DNA from: Oceanobacillus luteolus | Lineage (GTDB): Bacteria > Bacillota > Bacilli > Bacillales > Amphibacillaceae | Assembly (NCBI RefSeq): GCF_023715655.1 | Contig: NZ_JAMBON010000002.1 | Span: 124,001-188,000 of the forward strand | DNA length: 64,000 nt | Reading direction: 5' to 3' | Part shown: one piece after another, positions 8,125-16,844 of the stretch | How positions within the stretch are numbered: the stretch's first letter is position 1 | Layout: every line of letters starts with the position of its first letter | Made by a program: the position numbers and the translations under genes | The notes under the pieces: model-generated | Databases searched by the model: none | What the model was told of the DNA's origin: nothing | Seen by the model: the letters and a program-made list of their open reading frames with translations, nothing else

Positions 8125-9909
8125 ATGAGTGAAACAAAAGATAAAATTTTTAAGGGTGGTGCCTTCCTAATTGATGAATTAACTGGAGAAGACATTATAA
8201 CTCCAGAAGATCTTACTGACGAACATAAGATGATTGCTAAAACGACAGAGGACTATGTCGTTAACGAAGTACTGCCTCTTGTTGACAAGTTGGAAAACCA
8301 CGAATTTGATTATTCCGTTGAATTACTGAAAAAAGCCGGAGAACTAGGACTCTTAGGTGCAGACGTACCCGAGGCATACGGAGGTCTTGGTTTAGACAAA
8401 ATCAGTTCATCACTGATTACGGAAAAAATGTCACGTGCAGGTGGTTTTTCAGTCACTCATGGGGCACATGTAGGCATCGGTTCTTTACCTATTGTATTCT
8501 TCGGTAACAAAGAGCAAAAGGAAAAGTACTTACCGAAGCTTGCTACAGGTGACTTGCTTGCAGCATATGCCCTGACGGAACCAGGTTCAGGATCGGATGC
8601 TTTAGGTGCAAAAACGACTGCAAAACTTAATGAAGCAGGCACTCACTATATATTGAATGGAGAAAAACAGTGGATTACGAACTCTGCTTTTGCAGATGTA
8701 TTTATCGTGTACGCCAAAATCGATGGTGAGCATTTTACGGCATTTATCGTTGAACGCGATTACCCAGGGGTATCGACGGGTGTAGAAGAACAAAAAATGG
8801 GGATAAAGAGCTCATCCACCCGTACATTGATTCTGGAGGATGCTGAAGTACCAGTTGAGAATCTATTAGGTGAAAAAGGCCGTGGTCATATTATAGCCTT
8901 TAACATCTTAAACGTAGGTCGATATAAACTGGCAGTTGGTGGAGTTGGAGGTTCCAAACGTGCATTGGAACTATCAGCAAAATATGTGAATGAACGTAAA
9001 CAATTCAATGTGCCAATCTCCAGCTTCTCTCTTACTCAGTCTAAACTGGCGACAATGGCAAGTGAAATTTATGCAAACGAAAGTGCAGTCTATCGTACGG
9101 TTGGATTGTTTGAACAGCGTATGGGGGCATTGACCGATGAGCAGCTTGAGGATGGTCGTGAAATTGCACGTGCTATTGCAGAATATCAAATCGAGTGCTC
9201 CATCACTAAATACATGGCGACAGAACTGCTTGATCGTACAGCTGATGAAGCGGTCCAGCTACATGGTGGATATGGGTTTATGCAGGAATACGAAGTGGAA
9301 AGGATTTATCGCGATTCCCGGATTAACCGTATTTTTGAAGGAACTAATGAGATCAACCGACTGCTCGTTCCTGGTACGTTATTGAAAAAGGCGTTGAAAG
9401 GTGAATTACCGCTTCTGCAAAAAGCACAAGGACTACAAGAAGAGCTCATGATGATGATGCCAGAGGAAGTAGGATCCGAACCATTAGAACAAGAAAAACA
9501 TCTTGTTCGTAATTCCAAAAAAATTGCACTACTTGGAGCAGGAATTGCAGCACAGAAATACATGCAAAAGATTGAAAAAGAACAGGAAGTTCTCGTTCAT
9601 TTGGCGAATATGGTCGGAGAAATTTTTAATATGGAATCAGCTGTACTCCGTACTGAAAAAGCAATCAGTAAATCAGGCTTAGAAAAAAATGAGCAGAAAC
9701 TTCTATATACACAAGTTTATGTCCAAGAAGCATTCAACAGAATTGAAGCGGCTGCAAAAGAAGTTTTAATAGCCGTGGAAGAAGGAGACTCACTGCGGAT
9801 GATGTTATCGGCGCTACGTAAATTAACAAGACATAATCCGACAAATGTTATTGCCAAGAAACGTGAGATAGCGAAGTCGATCATAGAAAGTGAAAAATAT
9901 ATTGTTTGA
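8125..9909 (+). CDS. fadE: FadE: acyl-CoA dehydrogenase
   Basis: About 594 residues, the long acyl-CoA dehydrogenase form found in Bacillus FadE (YusJ). The N-terminal half has the FAD-binding [10 protein letters not shown] and [11 protein letters not shown] segments. The [19 protein letters not shown] region carries the usual C-terminal active-site block, and residues after about 430 form the extra helical extension of this subfamily. It introduces the first double bond into fatty acyl-CoA. An ATG six bases upstream (8119) is possible, but the AGGGGT site is 9 bp from 8125 and only 3 bp from 8119. It is the last gene of the fad operon. Confidence 0.92.
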   Translation: MSETKDKIFKGGAFLIDELTGEDIITPEDLTDEHKMIAKTTEDYVVNEVLPLVDKLENHEFDYSVELLKKAGELGLLGADVPEAYGGLGLDKISSSLITEKMSRAGGFSVTHGAHVGIGSLPIVFFGNKEQKEKYLPKLATGDLLAAYALTEPGSGSDALGAKTTAKLNEAGTHYILNGEKQWITNSAFADVFIVYAKIDGEHFTAFIVERDYPGVSTGVEEQKMGIKSSSTRTLILEDAEVPVENLLGEKGRGHIIAFNILNVGRYKLAVGGVGGSKRALELSAKYVNERKQFNVPISSFSLTQSKLATMASEIYANESAVYRTVGLFEQRMGALTDEQLEDGREIARAIAEYQIECSITKYMATELLDRTADEAVQLHGGYGFMQEYEVERIYRDSRINRIFEGTNEINRLLVPGTLLKKALKGELPLLQKAQGLQEELMMMMPEEVGSEPLEQEKHLVRNSKKIALLGAGIAAQKYMQKIEKEQEVLVHLANMVGEIFNMESAVLRTEKAISKSGLEKNEQKLLYTQVYVQEAFNRIEAAAKEVLIAVEEGDSLRMMLSALRKLTRHNPTNVIAKKREIAKSIIESEKYIV

Positions 9910-9917
9910 TGGATATT

Positions 9918-9956
9918 TGCTCGGAGTCGGAGAATCGACTCCGGGCACATTTTTTA
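9918..9956 (+). terminator. fad operon terminator
   Basis: A 12-bp stem (one G-U pair), TGCTCGGAGTCG / CGACTCCGGGCA with a 6-base loop, followed by a T-rich run, 8 bp after the fadE stop. Confidence 0.85.
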
Positions 9957-10021
9957 TGGTCTTCGAAAACCCTCGGCTACGCCGGGGGTTCCGTAGAGCT
10001 TCTAGCGTGGGGTCAAAAAAG

Positions 10022-10083
10022 GCCTCCTTCATGGTAAAATATGGTTGGTTTCCCGACCACCAGATCTCACCAAAGAAGGAGGC
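10022..10083 (+). promoter_or_regulatory. RBS-sequestering hairpin upstream of tnpA
   Basis: GCCTCCTTC (10022-10030) is perfectly complementary to GAAGGAGGC (10075-10083), which contains the tnpA Shine-Dalgarno sequence. A second inner stem, TGGTTGG / CCGACCA, lies between. Folding would hide the ribosome binding site, as known for IS200 leaders, keeping transposase translation low. Confidence 0.8.
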
Positions 10084-10090
10084 GCGTCCC

Positions 10091-10561
10091 ATGCAGGACA
10101 AGAATAGTTTAGCACATACGCAGTGGAGATGTAAGTATCACATTGTTTTTGCACCAAAATACAGGAGACAAATTATCTACGGTAAGTATAAAAGAAGTAT
10201 CGGACAAATTATAAGAGAGCTCTGTGAAAGGAAGGGGGTTGAGATACACGAGGCAAATGCATGTAAAGACCATATTCATATGCTGGTAAGTATTCCACCT
10301 AAATTAAGTGTGTCTCAATTCATGGGTTATCTAAAAGGAAAAAGTAGTTTAATGATTTTTGATCGTCACGCGAATTTAAAGTATAGATATGGTAACCGCA
10401 AATTCTGGTGTCGAGGTTACTTTGTAGATACAGTGGGCCGAAATAAAAATCAAATTCAAGAATATATAAGAAATCAGCTTAAAGATGACTATATGAGCGA
10501 TCAATTAACGTTATTTGAGGAATTTGATCCATTTACAGGAGAGAAAAATCAAAAAAGATAA
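10091..10561 (+). CDS. tnpA: IS200-family Y1 (HUH) transposase TnpA
   Basis: A 156-residue single-strand transposase. The metal-binding HUH motif is HIH (residues 61-63, in KDHIHMLVSIPP) and the catalytic Tyr is Tyr125 in NQIQEYIRNQ. The WRCKYHIVFAPKYR start and KFWCRGYFVDTVG block are characteristic of IS200 TnpA. An upstream in-frame extension to 9890 overlaps fadE and the left-end hairpins and is rejected: GGAGG lies 8 bp upstream of the ATG at 10091. The frame is intact, so the element may be active. Confidence 0.92.
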   Translation: MQDKNSLAHTQWRCKYHIVFAPKYRRQIIYGKYKRSIGQIIRELCERKGVEIHEANACKDHIHMLVSIPPKLSVSQFMGYLKGKSSLMIFDRHANLKYRYGNRKFWCRGYFVDTVGRNKNQIQEYIRNQLKDDYMSDQLTLFEEFDPFTGEKNQKR

Positions 10562-10663
10562 GAGATTCTTTTAGAATCAGTGAGTAAGTGTGGTGCAGAA
10601 GGGAAACCCATTCAGTGGGCCTTTTAGGCCGAGGCCGGTAATAGAGGCTTTCAGCCGCAGAGC

Positions 10664-10689
10664 AAACCACCAGTTCACACTGGTGGTTT
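10664..10689 (+). terminator. IS200 right-end hairpin
   Basis: AAACCACCAG-TTCACA-CTGGTGGTTT followed by T. It is the likely right-end transposase recognition hairpin and may also act as a terminator for tnpA. Confidence 0.65.
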
Positions 10690-10770
10690 TGATTATAGAG
10701 GATTAAATAGATGTCTCTGCAACTTCTTCTATGATAGAATGATGTTGATTATGAAAGGAGTTGGGTTTAG

Positions 10771-11130
10771 ATGTCAATGAAATTTTACTGGTATCCAAAT
10801 TGTGGAACATGTAAAAAAGCAAAGAAATGGTTAGAAGAAAAGAACGTTGATTTTACACCTATACATATTGTTGAGGATACTCCATCGAAGGAAGAAATCT
10901 TGCAAATTATCGAGAAAAGTGGTCTTCCGGCGAAGAAATTCTTTAATACGAGTGGAAAGAAATATCGTGAATTAAATATGAAGGAAAAAATTAAAGATGC
11001 ATCAACGGAAGAAATGGCTGAATTCCTGGCTTCTGATGGAATGTTGATCAAACGGCCAATAGCGGTAGACGGCGAAACGGTTACTGTGGGATTCAAAGAA
11101 GACTTATACGAAGAACATTGGCAAAACTAA
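10771..11130 (+). CDS. yusI: ArsC/Spx-family thioredoxin-fold protein YusI
   Basis: A 119-residue ArsC-family protein with an N-terminal CGTC motif (Cys11 and Cys14) in YPNCGTCKKAKKW and an RPI segment (KRPIAVDG) typical of the arsenate-reductase/Spx fold. Synteny with fadE on one side and gcvH on the other matches B. subtilis yusI. Arsenate reduction is not implied, because no ars genes are nearby. The biological role is unassigned; a thiol-redox or regulatory function is possible. The ATG follows AAAGGAG. Confidence 0.85.
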   Translation: MSMKFYWYPNCGTCKKAKKWLEEKNVDFTPIHIVEDTPSKEEILQIIEKSGLPAKKFFNTSGKKYRELNMKEKIKDASTEEMAEFLASDGMLIKRPIAVDGETVTVGFKEDLYEEHWQN

Positions 11131-11210
11131 GTAACTGATCATGTCAAGCTTCATTCAGCGGGGTTCTTTTCCACCCCGTCTGAATGTCAGTTGAATAGAA
11201 TCAAGGATTT

Positions 11211-11282
11211 ACGGTCTGTTCATCCCTCACATTAATATATTGAATTCTCCTAATATTTGGGAGTTGAGGAGTTCCAGACCGT
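11211..11282 (+). other. Structured intergenic element upstream of gcvH
   Basis: Three nested stems are visible: ACGGTCTG (11211-11218) with CAGACCGT (11275-11282), CCTCA (11225-11229) with TGAGG (11265-11269), and CTCC (11247-11250) with GGAG (11260-11263). There is no following T-run and no match to a glycine riboswitch core that I can recognise. A plausible gcvH promoter (TTGCTG, 17 bp, TAATAT at 11322) lies downstream. A separate hairpin with GGGGT/ACCCC arms at about 11150-11188 may end the yusI transcript. Confidence 0.4.
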
Positions 11283-11379
11283 TTATCCGTTATAAAAATT
11301 GCTGGATGCAGTAGATTTTATTAATATTCCATTGTATAGTTAAGGTATGACAATAGAAACTTGAAAGGATGAAGGGTCA

Positions 11380-11766
11380 ATGAATTTGCCAAACGATTTA
11401 CGCTATACGAAAGAACATGAGTGGATTAAAAAAGAAGGCGACAATAAAGTACGTATTGGAATTACAGATTTTGCACAAGACGAATTAGGAGATATTGTCT
11501 TCGTTGAATTGCCCGAAGTGGATGATGAAGTTCAAACAGACGATTCATTCGGAAGTGTCGAGTCAGTAAAAACTGTTTCTGAACTTTATGCACCGGTAAG
11601 TGGTAAAGTTGTAGAAGTGAACGAAGAACTGGAGGATAGTCCAGAACTCGTTAATGAATCTCCATACGAAAACGCATGGATGATCGTTGTTGAATTGGAT
11701 GACGAAAGTGAGTGGGACAACCTGCTTACAGCAGATGAATATAAAGCTATTATTGAAGAGGATTAA
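11380..11766 (+). CDS. gcvH: Glycine cleavage system H protein
   Basis: A 128-residue H protein of full normal length. The lipoylated Lys is Lys64 in [18 protein letters not shown], in a lipoyl-domain beta fold. It shuttles the aminomethyl group between the P, T and L proteins of glycine cleavage, and in Bacillus it is also the lipoyl relay substrate for the 2-oxoacid dehydrogenases. The gene stands apart from gcvT/gcvP, as in B. subtilis. It has a GAAGGGT ribosome binding site and is followed by a terminator. Confidence 0.95.
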   Translation: MNLPNDLRYTKEHEWIKKEGDNKVRIGITDFAQDELGDIVFVELPEVDDEVQTDDSFGSVESVKTVSELYAPVSGKVVEVNEELEDSPELVNESPYENAWMIVVELDDESEWDNLLTADEYKAIIEED

Positions 11767-11816
11767 TTTTTTTATCGATAAAGCCTCTTCAACCTGTATG
11801 CTTTCTGATTAGGAAT

Positions 11817-11867
11817 AAAGAGGGGGCCTAACTATGCGGTGAAGAGTATAGTTGACCTCCTCTTTTT
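11817..11867 (+). terminator. gcvH terminator
   Basis: An imperfect long hairpin: the AAGAGGGGGCCTAACTAT arm pairs with ATAGTTGACCTCCTCTT, followed by five T. It overlaps the open frame upstream of yusF and so argues against an early yusF start. Confidence 0.75.
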
Positions 11868-11919
11868 CATATACTATAACAATCAGCAGATGACTCGATG
11901 GGATAAGGAGTGTCTTGAG

Positions 11920-12282
11920 ATGATTGCACACGAAACCGAAAAAGTGATTATTGTGGAGGGGTTGTCGGATAAACGTAAAATTGAAGAAATTTTAAATGAA
12001 GATGTAACGATTATTTGTACGAACGGCACTTTAAGCATTAATCGGTTTGATGAGCTTTTGGATATGTATAATTTAGATGAAAATGATGTATATATTTTTG
12101 TTGATGAAGATAAATCAGGACTGAGGCTTAGAAAACAACTAGCTAAGGAACTGCCACATGCCGAGCATATTTATATCAGTAAAGATTATCGGGAAGTGGC
12201 TACCACCCCATATAAAATACTTGCTTCATTACTTGTGGCAAAACACTTTACAGTAAGACCGTTTTATTTGCAGTACAATTGA
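11920..12282 (+). CDS. yusF: Small stand-alone Toprim-domain protein YusF
   Basis: A 120-residue protein that is essentially one Toprim fold. VIIVEGLSDKRKIEEIL carries the conserved Glu, and VYIFVDEDKSGLRLRK supplies the DxD metal motif. Toprim domains act in topoisomerases, primases, RNase M5 and OLD nucleases, and the substrate here is unknown. Order gcvH-yusF-yusE matches B. subtilis. The frame opens at a GTG (11839), but that lies inside the gcvH terminator; AAGGAG is 9 bp before the ATG at 11920, which is therefore preferred. Confidence 0.83.
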   Translation: MIAHETEKVIIVEGLSDKRKIEEILNEDVTIICTNGTLSINRFDELLDMYNLDENDVYIFVDEDKSGLRLRKQLAKELPHAEHIYISKDYREVATTPYKILASLLVAKHFTVRPFYLQYN

Positions 12283-12313
12283 CTGTAAGATAAGATATAA
12301 ATTCAACTATCGT

Positions 12314-12347
12314 TTCACTTGGAGGGCTGATTATCCCTTCAAGTGAA
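12314..12347 (+). other. Hairpin between yusF and yusE
   Basis: TTCACTTG-G-AGGG and CCCT-T-CAAGTGAA form a 12-bp stem with one mismatch and an 8-base loop. There is no T-run after it, so it may be a processing or stability element rather than a terminator. Confidence 0.4.
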
Positions 12348-12378
12348 GTGATGAATCTTTATATTAACAGGTGAAAAT

Positions 12379-12684
12379 ATGCAAAAAATCACATCAAAGC
12401 AATTAAATGATTCATATATTTTATTTATCTATTCAACATTCTGTGGGACATGCACGGTTGCACGAGCAATGTTAGAGAAAATTGAAGAAATCCATAACCA
12501 AACAATTTTTCTTGAAATGAACGCAAATTTCGAGGAGCCATTTTTGCATGAATACAAAATCGAAAGTGTTCCGTGTTTATTGATTGTAGAAAATAATGAA
12601 GTGAAAGAAAAAATTTATACCTTCTATTCAACCGGAAATATTTATCGGTATTTATATGAGTATCGCCCAGAAATGTTTAAATAA
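12379..12684 (+). CDS. yusE: Thioredoxin-like protein YusE
   Basis: A 101-residue thioredoxin-fold protein with the redox motif FCGTC (Cys22 and Cys25) and the cis-Pro segment ESVPCLLIVE, which carries an additional Cys beside the proline. Cytoplasmic, with no signal peptide. Position between yusF and the methionine transporter matches B. subtilis. A thiol-disulfide role is inferred from the motif and the physiological partner is unknown. An AGGTG site precedes the ATG. Confidence 0.82.
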   Translation: MQKITSKQLNDSYILFIYSTFCGTCTVARAMLEKIEEIHNQTIFLEMNANFEEPFLHEYKIESVPCLLIVENNEVKEKIYTFYSTGNIYRYLYEYRPEMFK

Positions 12685-12693
12685 ATCATTTTG

Positions 12694-12723
12694 TTGACAG
12701 TTTAAGACCCCTCATGCTATTAT
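12694..12723 (+). promoter_or_regulatory. Promoter of the metNPQ leader
   Basis: TTGACA (12694-12699), an 18-bp spacer and TATTAT (12718-12723). Predicted transcription start is about 20 bp before the riboswitch. Confidence 0.7.
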
Positions 12724-12749
12724 TCGTTTATACTAATTTAATAGTTTTA

Positions 12750-12908
12750 CTCTTATCGCGAGCGGCGGAGGGACTGGCCCTATGAAACCGCGGCAACCTT
12801 CAAGGATTTGAAAGGTGCCAATTCCTGCAAATTTTTTTGATAGATGAGAGAACAAGAGATGATAATCAACTATGCGTCTTTCTGTTCTCCGAGCAGAAAG
12901 ACGTTTTT
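12750..12908 (+). promoter_or_regulatory. SAM-I riboswitch (S-box) with terminator
   Basis: The aptamer (12750-12850) begins CTCTTATCGCGAGCGGCGGA and contains the invariant GGGACTGGCCC, ATGAAACC, CGGCAACC and GGTGCCAATTCC blocks; its P1 closes with GATGAGAG. The expression platform is a terminator, CGTCTTTCTG / CAGAAAGACG plus T-run (12875-12908). GAGAAC just after P1 can pair with GTTCTC of the terminator 5' side as an antiterminator. High S-adenosylmethionine should therefore switch the methionine importer off. Confidence 0.96.
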
Positions 12909-13006
12909 AATTTATTGAGTAATTATGTTTATACTAAATAGATGTATTCCATTTTTAATAATGGGACGGTATTTAAGTGGTAAGCTGTATGGAAGGAGAC
13001 AATCTA

Positions 13007-14023
13007 TTGATTTCCATTAAGGGATTAAAGAAAGAATTTATTACAAAAGACCGGCAAATAACTGCCGTTGATCATGTGGATATAGACATCAATAATGGTG
13101 AGATTTTTGGAGTCATCGGTTATAGTGGTGCGGGAAAGAGTACCTTTATCCGTCTGATCAATCGACTAGAAGAACCGTCAGCGGGCACAATAACCATTGA
13201 AGATAATGAAATAACAAATCTTAATCAAAATGAACTTCGAATCGCCCGTCAGGATATCGGGATGATTTTTCAGCACTTTAACTTATTGTGGTCAAGGACC
13301 GTTGCAGAAAACATTGCATTTCCTCTTGAAATCGCAGGAGTAAGTAAAGAAAAGCGGAAAAAAAGGGTGCAGGAACTTATCGACCTCGTCGGGTTGACCG
13401 GACGTGAAAATGCTTATCCTTCCCAGTTAAGTGGTGGACAAAAACAACGGGTCGGTATTGCGAGGGCATTAGCGAATAAACCAAAACTCTTACTTTGTGA
13501 TGAAGCTACATCTGCACTTGATCCGGAAACTACAAATTCTATTTTGGATTTACTTGTAGATATTAATGAGAAAATGGGACTGACCATTATATTAATTACC
13601 CATGAGATGCAAGTAATCCGAAAAATTTGTCATCGAGTTGCTGTAATGGAGAACGGGAAAATTGTCGAGCTTGGTGATGTTCTCGATGTATTCCTTCATC
13701 CACAACAGCCGATTACGAAAAAATTTGTTCATCAGGCAATGGGCAATGATGAGGATGAAAATATTTCAAGTATCATGGAAACAAATTCGGAGGGTACACT
13801 GCTCAAACTGCAATTCATTGGTGAATCAGCAAACCAAGCATTGATCAGCCAGATCGCTAAGCGATACGAGGTTGATATCAATATATTACAAGGTAAGATT
13901 ACGAATACGAAAACAGGAAGTTACGGAACACTATTCGTTCAAGTGACAGGTAATGATTCGGAAATCGAAAGTGCCATTAAATATATTCAGAGTGAAACCT
14001 CCGTAGAAGTGGAGGTCATCTAA
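13007..14023 (+). CDS. metN: Methionine ABC transporter ATPase MetN
   Basis: About 338 residues: an ABC ATPase domain (Walker A GYSGAGKST, signature LSGGQKQR, Walker B LLLCDEATSALDP) followed by the C-terminal NIL domain found in MetN, which senses methionine. I choose the TTG at 13007 because GGAAGGAG lies 8 bp upstream and the N-terminus then aligns with B. subtilis MetN; a GTG ten codons upstream lacks a site. First gene of metNPQ under SAM riboswitch control. It energises uptake of methionine, probably also D-methionine and methionine sulfoxide. Confidence 0.93.
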   Translation: MISIKGLKKEFITKDRQITAVDHVDIDINNGEIFGVIGYSGAGKSTFIRLINRLEEPSAGTITIEDNEITNLNQNELRIARQDIGMIFQHFNLLWSRTVAENIAFPLEIAGVSKEKRKKRVQELIDLVGLTGRENAYPSQLSGGQKQRVGIARALANKPKLLLCDEATSALDPETTNSILDLLVDINEKMGLTIILITHEMQVIRKICHRVAVMENGKIVELGDVLDVFLHPQQPITKKFVHQAMGNDEDENISSIMETNSEGTLLKLQFIGESANQALISQIAKRYEVDINILQGKITNTKTGSYGTLFVQVTGNDSEIESAIKYIQSETSVEVEVI

Positions 14024-14680
14024 ATGTTTGGTAACTTAAAAACAGATGAATTGATTACAGCAACTAATGAAACACTATATATGACAGGTATCGCATTGAT
14101 CGGTACTCTGATTTTGGGAATTTTATTAGGATTATTATTGTTTTTGACGTCAAAAGATGGAATTTGGGAAAATAAATTCATTCATATAATAACCGCGGCA
14201 ATTGTTAATATATTCCGTGCCATCCCATTCATTATTTTGATTTTATTACTTTTCCCTTTTACGAATTTCTTGATTGGAACGATTCGAGGGCCGAGCGCTG
14301 CATTGCCTGCTTTGATTATCGGTACGGCACCATTTTATGCTCGTCTTGTTGAGATAGCTTTTCGTGAAGTGGATAAGGGTGTAATTGAAGCCGCAAAATC
14401 AATCGGTGCAAAAACAAGGACCATTATTTTCAAGGTTATTATACCTGAGTCTTTACCGGCACTTGTGTCTGGACTAACTGTTACAGCGATAGCCTTGATT
14501 GGTTATACTGCAATGGCTGGTGTAATTGGAGCAGGCGGTCTTGGAGACTATGCTTATTTCTATGGTTTCCAACGTCGTGATTTCGATGTTGTATTTGTTT
14601 GTACCGTATTAATCCTGATCATTGTATTTATTATCCAATTTATTGGAGATTTAATCACCAATAAAATAGATAAAAGATAA
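14024..14680 (+). CDS. metP: Methionine ABC transporter permease MetP/MetI
   Basis: A 218-residue inner-membrane permease with five or so hydrophobic helices. It has the binding-protein-dependent EAA loop, EVDKGVIEAAKSIGAKTRTIIFKVIIPES, and a GAGGLGDYAYFYGF C-terminal segment typical of MetI. Its ATG directly abuts the metN stop codon (TAAATG), so the two are translationally coupled. Partner of MetN and MetQ in methionine import. Confidence 0.93.
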   Translation: MFGNLKTDELITATNETLYMTGIALIGTLILGILLGLLLFLTSKDGIWENKFIHIITAAIVNIFRAIPFIILILLLFPFTNFLIGTIRGPSAALPALIIGTAPFYARLVEIAFREVDKGVIEAAKSIGAKTRTIIFKVIIPESLPALVSGLTVTAIALIGYTAMAGVIGAGGLGDYAYFYGFQRRDFDVVFVCTVLILIIVFIIQFIGDLITNKIDKR

Positions 14681-14699
14681 ATAAAGGAGAGAAACAACG

Positions 14700-15572
14700 A
14701 TGAGAAAGCTTTTTGGTTTACTTGTATTGTTATTTGTATTGCTACTCGCAGCTTGCGGGAATGGTGGAAATGAAGAAAACACTGCAAATGATGCGGAAGA
14801 TGCAGACAACGCAACAGAAGATTCATCAGAATCAGTTGAACTTGTGATTGGTGCATCAAGTACGCCACACGCTGAGATTCTAGAGGAAGCAAAACCTTTG
14901 TTAGAAGAAGAGGGCATTAACATTACTATTGAAACATACCAAGATTATGTTTTGCCGAATGAAGACTTGGAATCAGGTGCACTGGATGCAAACTTCTTCC
15001 AGCATATCCCGTTCCTAGAGCAGACTGTTGCAGATACAGGGTATGATCTAGAGTATATTGATGGTATTCATATCGAACCAATGGGTGTATATTCTCAGAA
15101 CATCACCAACATTGATGATATTGAAGATGGACAAGAAGTGATCATCAGCCGTTCGATTCCAGACCATGGACGTATCTTATCCTTATTTGAACAACAAGGA
15201 CTTATCAAATTGGATGAAAATGTTGAGAAATCAGCTGCAACAATTGAAGATATCGTAGAAAATCCTAAAAACATCACATTTTCACCAGATGTAGATCCAT
15301 TGCTATTACCAGAAATGTATCAATCTGAGCCGGATGCATTGGTTGCAATCAACACAAACTATGCAATTGATGCTGGTCTAAATCCATTGAATGATGCATT
15401 GTTCATTGAAGATGAAAACTCTGAATATGTCAACATCATTGCAGTTCGTGGAGAAGACAAAGATGATCCTGCTCTTCAAACGTTAGTGGATGTCCTGCAA
15501 TCTGAAGAAATTCAGAACTTCATTCTTGAAACTTATGAAGGTGCAGTAGTTCCTGTAGGTGGAAATAACTAA
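14700..15572 (+). CDS. metQ: Methionine-binding lipoprotein MetQ
   Basis: A 290-residue NlpA-family lipoprotein with lipobox LLAAC (acylated Cys19), an acidic linker to about residue 45, and a binding domain starting VELVIGASSTPHAEIL. The GALDANFFQHIPFLEQ segment is the substrate-contacting signature of the family. It delivers methionine to MetP. Twenty bp after metP with an AAAGGAG site; a strong terminator follows. Confidence 0.94.
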   Translation: MRKLFGLLVLLFVLLLAACGNGGNEENTANDAEDADNATEDSSESVELVIGASSTPHAEILEEAKPLLEEEGINITIETYQDYVLPNEDLESGALDANFFQHIPFLEQTVADTGYDLEYIDGIHIEPMGVYSQNITNIDDIEDGQEVIISRSIPDHGRILSLFEQQGLIKLDENVEKSAATIEDIVENPKNITFSPDVDPLLLPEMYQSEPDALVAINTNYAIDAGLNPLNDALFIEDENSEYVNIIAVRGEDKDDPALQTLVDVLQSEEIQNFILETYEGAVVPVGGNN

Positions 15573-15593
15573 AAACACTGTATTACGAAGAAT

Positions 15594-15636
15594 AAGGAAG
15601 CATGAGCTTAAATGTTTATGCTTCCTTTTATTTTTT
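15594..15636 (+). terminator. metNPQ terminator
   Basis: AAGGAAGCAT / ATGCTTCCTT, 10-bp perfect stem with a 14-base loop, then a T-rich tail. Confidence 0.85.
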
Positions 15637-15768
15637 GACGGGAATTGTAAAGTACGTGTAAAAATCACTCTATACAGGTTTATTCGACCTTTGTGCAGGG
15701 AATTGTTCTGTGTTAACATTTTGTTTATCACATTAAAGGAGTGGTTTATTATCAATTCCGATAATAAC

Positions 15769-15939
15769 ATGAATTACACAGAAGATATGGAAAAAGCGAT
15801 GAGTAAAAATCACAGGATGAGCATCGCTGAATATGAGTCTAATCTGTCTAAACGGATGGAAGTAGAACTAAAACGTGAGAAAGAATATCAAGAATCGAAG
15901 CAGATTATCGCTGAAGTGGATAGTCAGCTGCATAGATGA
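15769..15939 (+). CDS. Small charged hypothetical protein
   Basis: A 56-residue, highly charged, probably helical protein (Lys/Glu/Arg-rich from residue 10 on). No family is recognised. The ATG at 15769 has no close ribosome binding site; AAAGGAG lies 27 bp upstream, with an in-frame ATT at 15748 at ideal distance, so an unusual ATT start is conceivable. A terminator immediately after the stop supports a real transcript end. Existence of the protein is uncertain. Confidence 0.45.
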   Translation: MNYTEDMEKAMSKNHRMSIAEYESNLSKRMEVELKREKEYQESKQIIAEVDSQLHR

Positions 15940-15957
15940 AGTGGAAGTTATCTTCAA

Positions 15958-15996
15958 ATGAAAAACACGGAGTCCCAAAGTGGGTTCCGTGTTTTT
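15958..15996. terminator. Terminator between convergent genes
   Basis: AAAACACGGA-GTCCC / GTGGG-TTCCGTGTTTT hairpin with flanking A- and T-runs, placed between the small gene and the convergent DUF421 gene and usable in both directions. Confidence 0.8.
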
Positions 15997-16011
15997 TGTT
16001 CATTTTCGAAA

Positions 16012-16692
16012 TTAATCATTTTTAACTCCGTGAATCGTAAAGCCATCCGTTTCCGACCATTCGGCGTAATATATTTTACTAATATCGTCATAACCTAATT
16101 TCCCTAATTGGGTACGCAGCCAGTTCTCATCTTTTTCAATCATGTCAAGAACTTTGTGTTGTACTTTGCCTTCATCAATGACTAAATGAGCAATCGATGT
16201 TTCTTTAGGGTTAATTGATAACATATCAGCGGTAACCGGGGATGATTGTTCATGCTTTAGGACGCTTAATTGCCCACTAGTTTCTAATATGGCATATTTT
16301 ACTTCGCTGATTGTAAATATACCCTGTTGTCTTAACATCGTTCTCAGTTGTTCTGATTCCAAATCGTTTTTTTGCAGAGCATCTATATCAAGCTCTCCCT
16401 CATTAATAATGATAGTTGGTTCTCCTTTAATGACGGGTCTGGTCTTATCGAAACGCTGTACAATCTTCTCGATACTATAAATCAGTACAGCCCATAATGT
16501 TACAGAATAAAGAACCTGCCAGACTGTAACTTTATCATCATATACCGATTCCTCCACTAATCCCCCAAGTATCAAAAGATAAACAAAATCGAATGGAGTA
16601 ATCTGTGAGAGTTCTTTCTTACCAAGTAATCGGATAATGGCTAATAATGCGAGCAGACCACAAATAATTTTAACTGTTATTGAAGTTTCCAT
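16012..16692 (-). CDS. DUF421 (YetF/YdfR-type) membrane protein
   Basis: A 226-residue protein with about three N-terminal transmembrane helices (residues 4-20, 33-49 and 60-76) containing LGKKELSQITPFDFVYLLILG, the hallmark of the DUF421/YetF family. A cytoplasmic C-terminal domain includes KGEPTIIINEGELD and LRTMLRQQGIFTISEVKYAILETSGQLSVL, which are family-conserved. B. subtilis has several paralogues of poorly defined function. It is a single gene, divergent from the Ntn-hydrolase gene. Confidence 0.85.
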   Translation of the reverse strand: METSITVKIICGLLALLAIIRLLGKKELSQITPFDFVYLLILGGLVEESVYDDKVTVWQVLYSVTLWAVLIYSIEKIVQRFDKTRPVIKGEPTIIINEGELDIDALQKNDLESEQLRTMLRQQGIFTISEVKYAILETSGQLSVLKHEQSSPVTADMLSINPKETSIAHLVIDEGKVQHKVLDMIEKDENWLRTQLGKLGYDDISKIYYAEWSETDGFTIHGVKND

Positions 16693-16844
16693 AGTTGCTT
16701 CACCTCTAGAATGTATTCTGTCTAGAATCTGTACCCCTTTTAAAAGAATCTAATCTAACAGACTAAGTAATTGGCTGAGATGTGCAGTTTTTATGTTGAA
16801 TAGCGAGGGTAAGTGATAGATATATCAATGAAGGAGGGGTTGAA

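Larger units (their letters stand above)
9957..10695 (+). mobile_element. IS200-type (IS200/IS605 family) insertion sequence, tnpA only
   Basis: A compact element of roughly 0.73 kb holding one Y1 transposase gene. As usual for this family there are no terminal inverted repeats; instead subterminal hairpins are seen, on the left AACCCTCGGC / GCCGGGGGTT (9968-9990) and on the right AACCACCAG / CTGGTGGTT (10665-10688). No tnpB accessory gene is present. Exact ends are estimates, since the cleavage tetranucleotide cannot be fixed from one copy. It sits between fadE and yusI, genes that are adjacent in B. subtilis, just beyond the fadE terminator. Confidence 0.85.

Noticed and set aside
9890-10090. 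N-terminal extension of the transposase frame
   Set aside because: It overlaps the fadE end, the fad terminator and the IS left-end and RBS hairpins; a good RBS precedes the ATG at 10091.
11839-11919. Longer yusF reading from the GTG at 11839
   Set aside because: The extra 27 codons lie on the gcvH terminator and have no RBS at proper distance; AAGGAG fits the ATG at 11920.
15559-15768. Upstream part of the frame ending at 15939
   Set aside because: It starts inside metQ and runs through the metNPQ terminator; only the last 56 codons are plausible.
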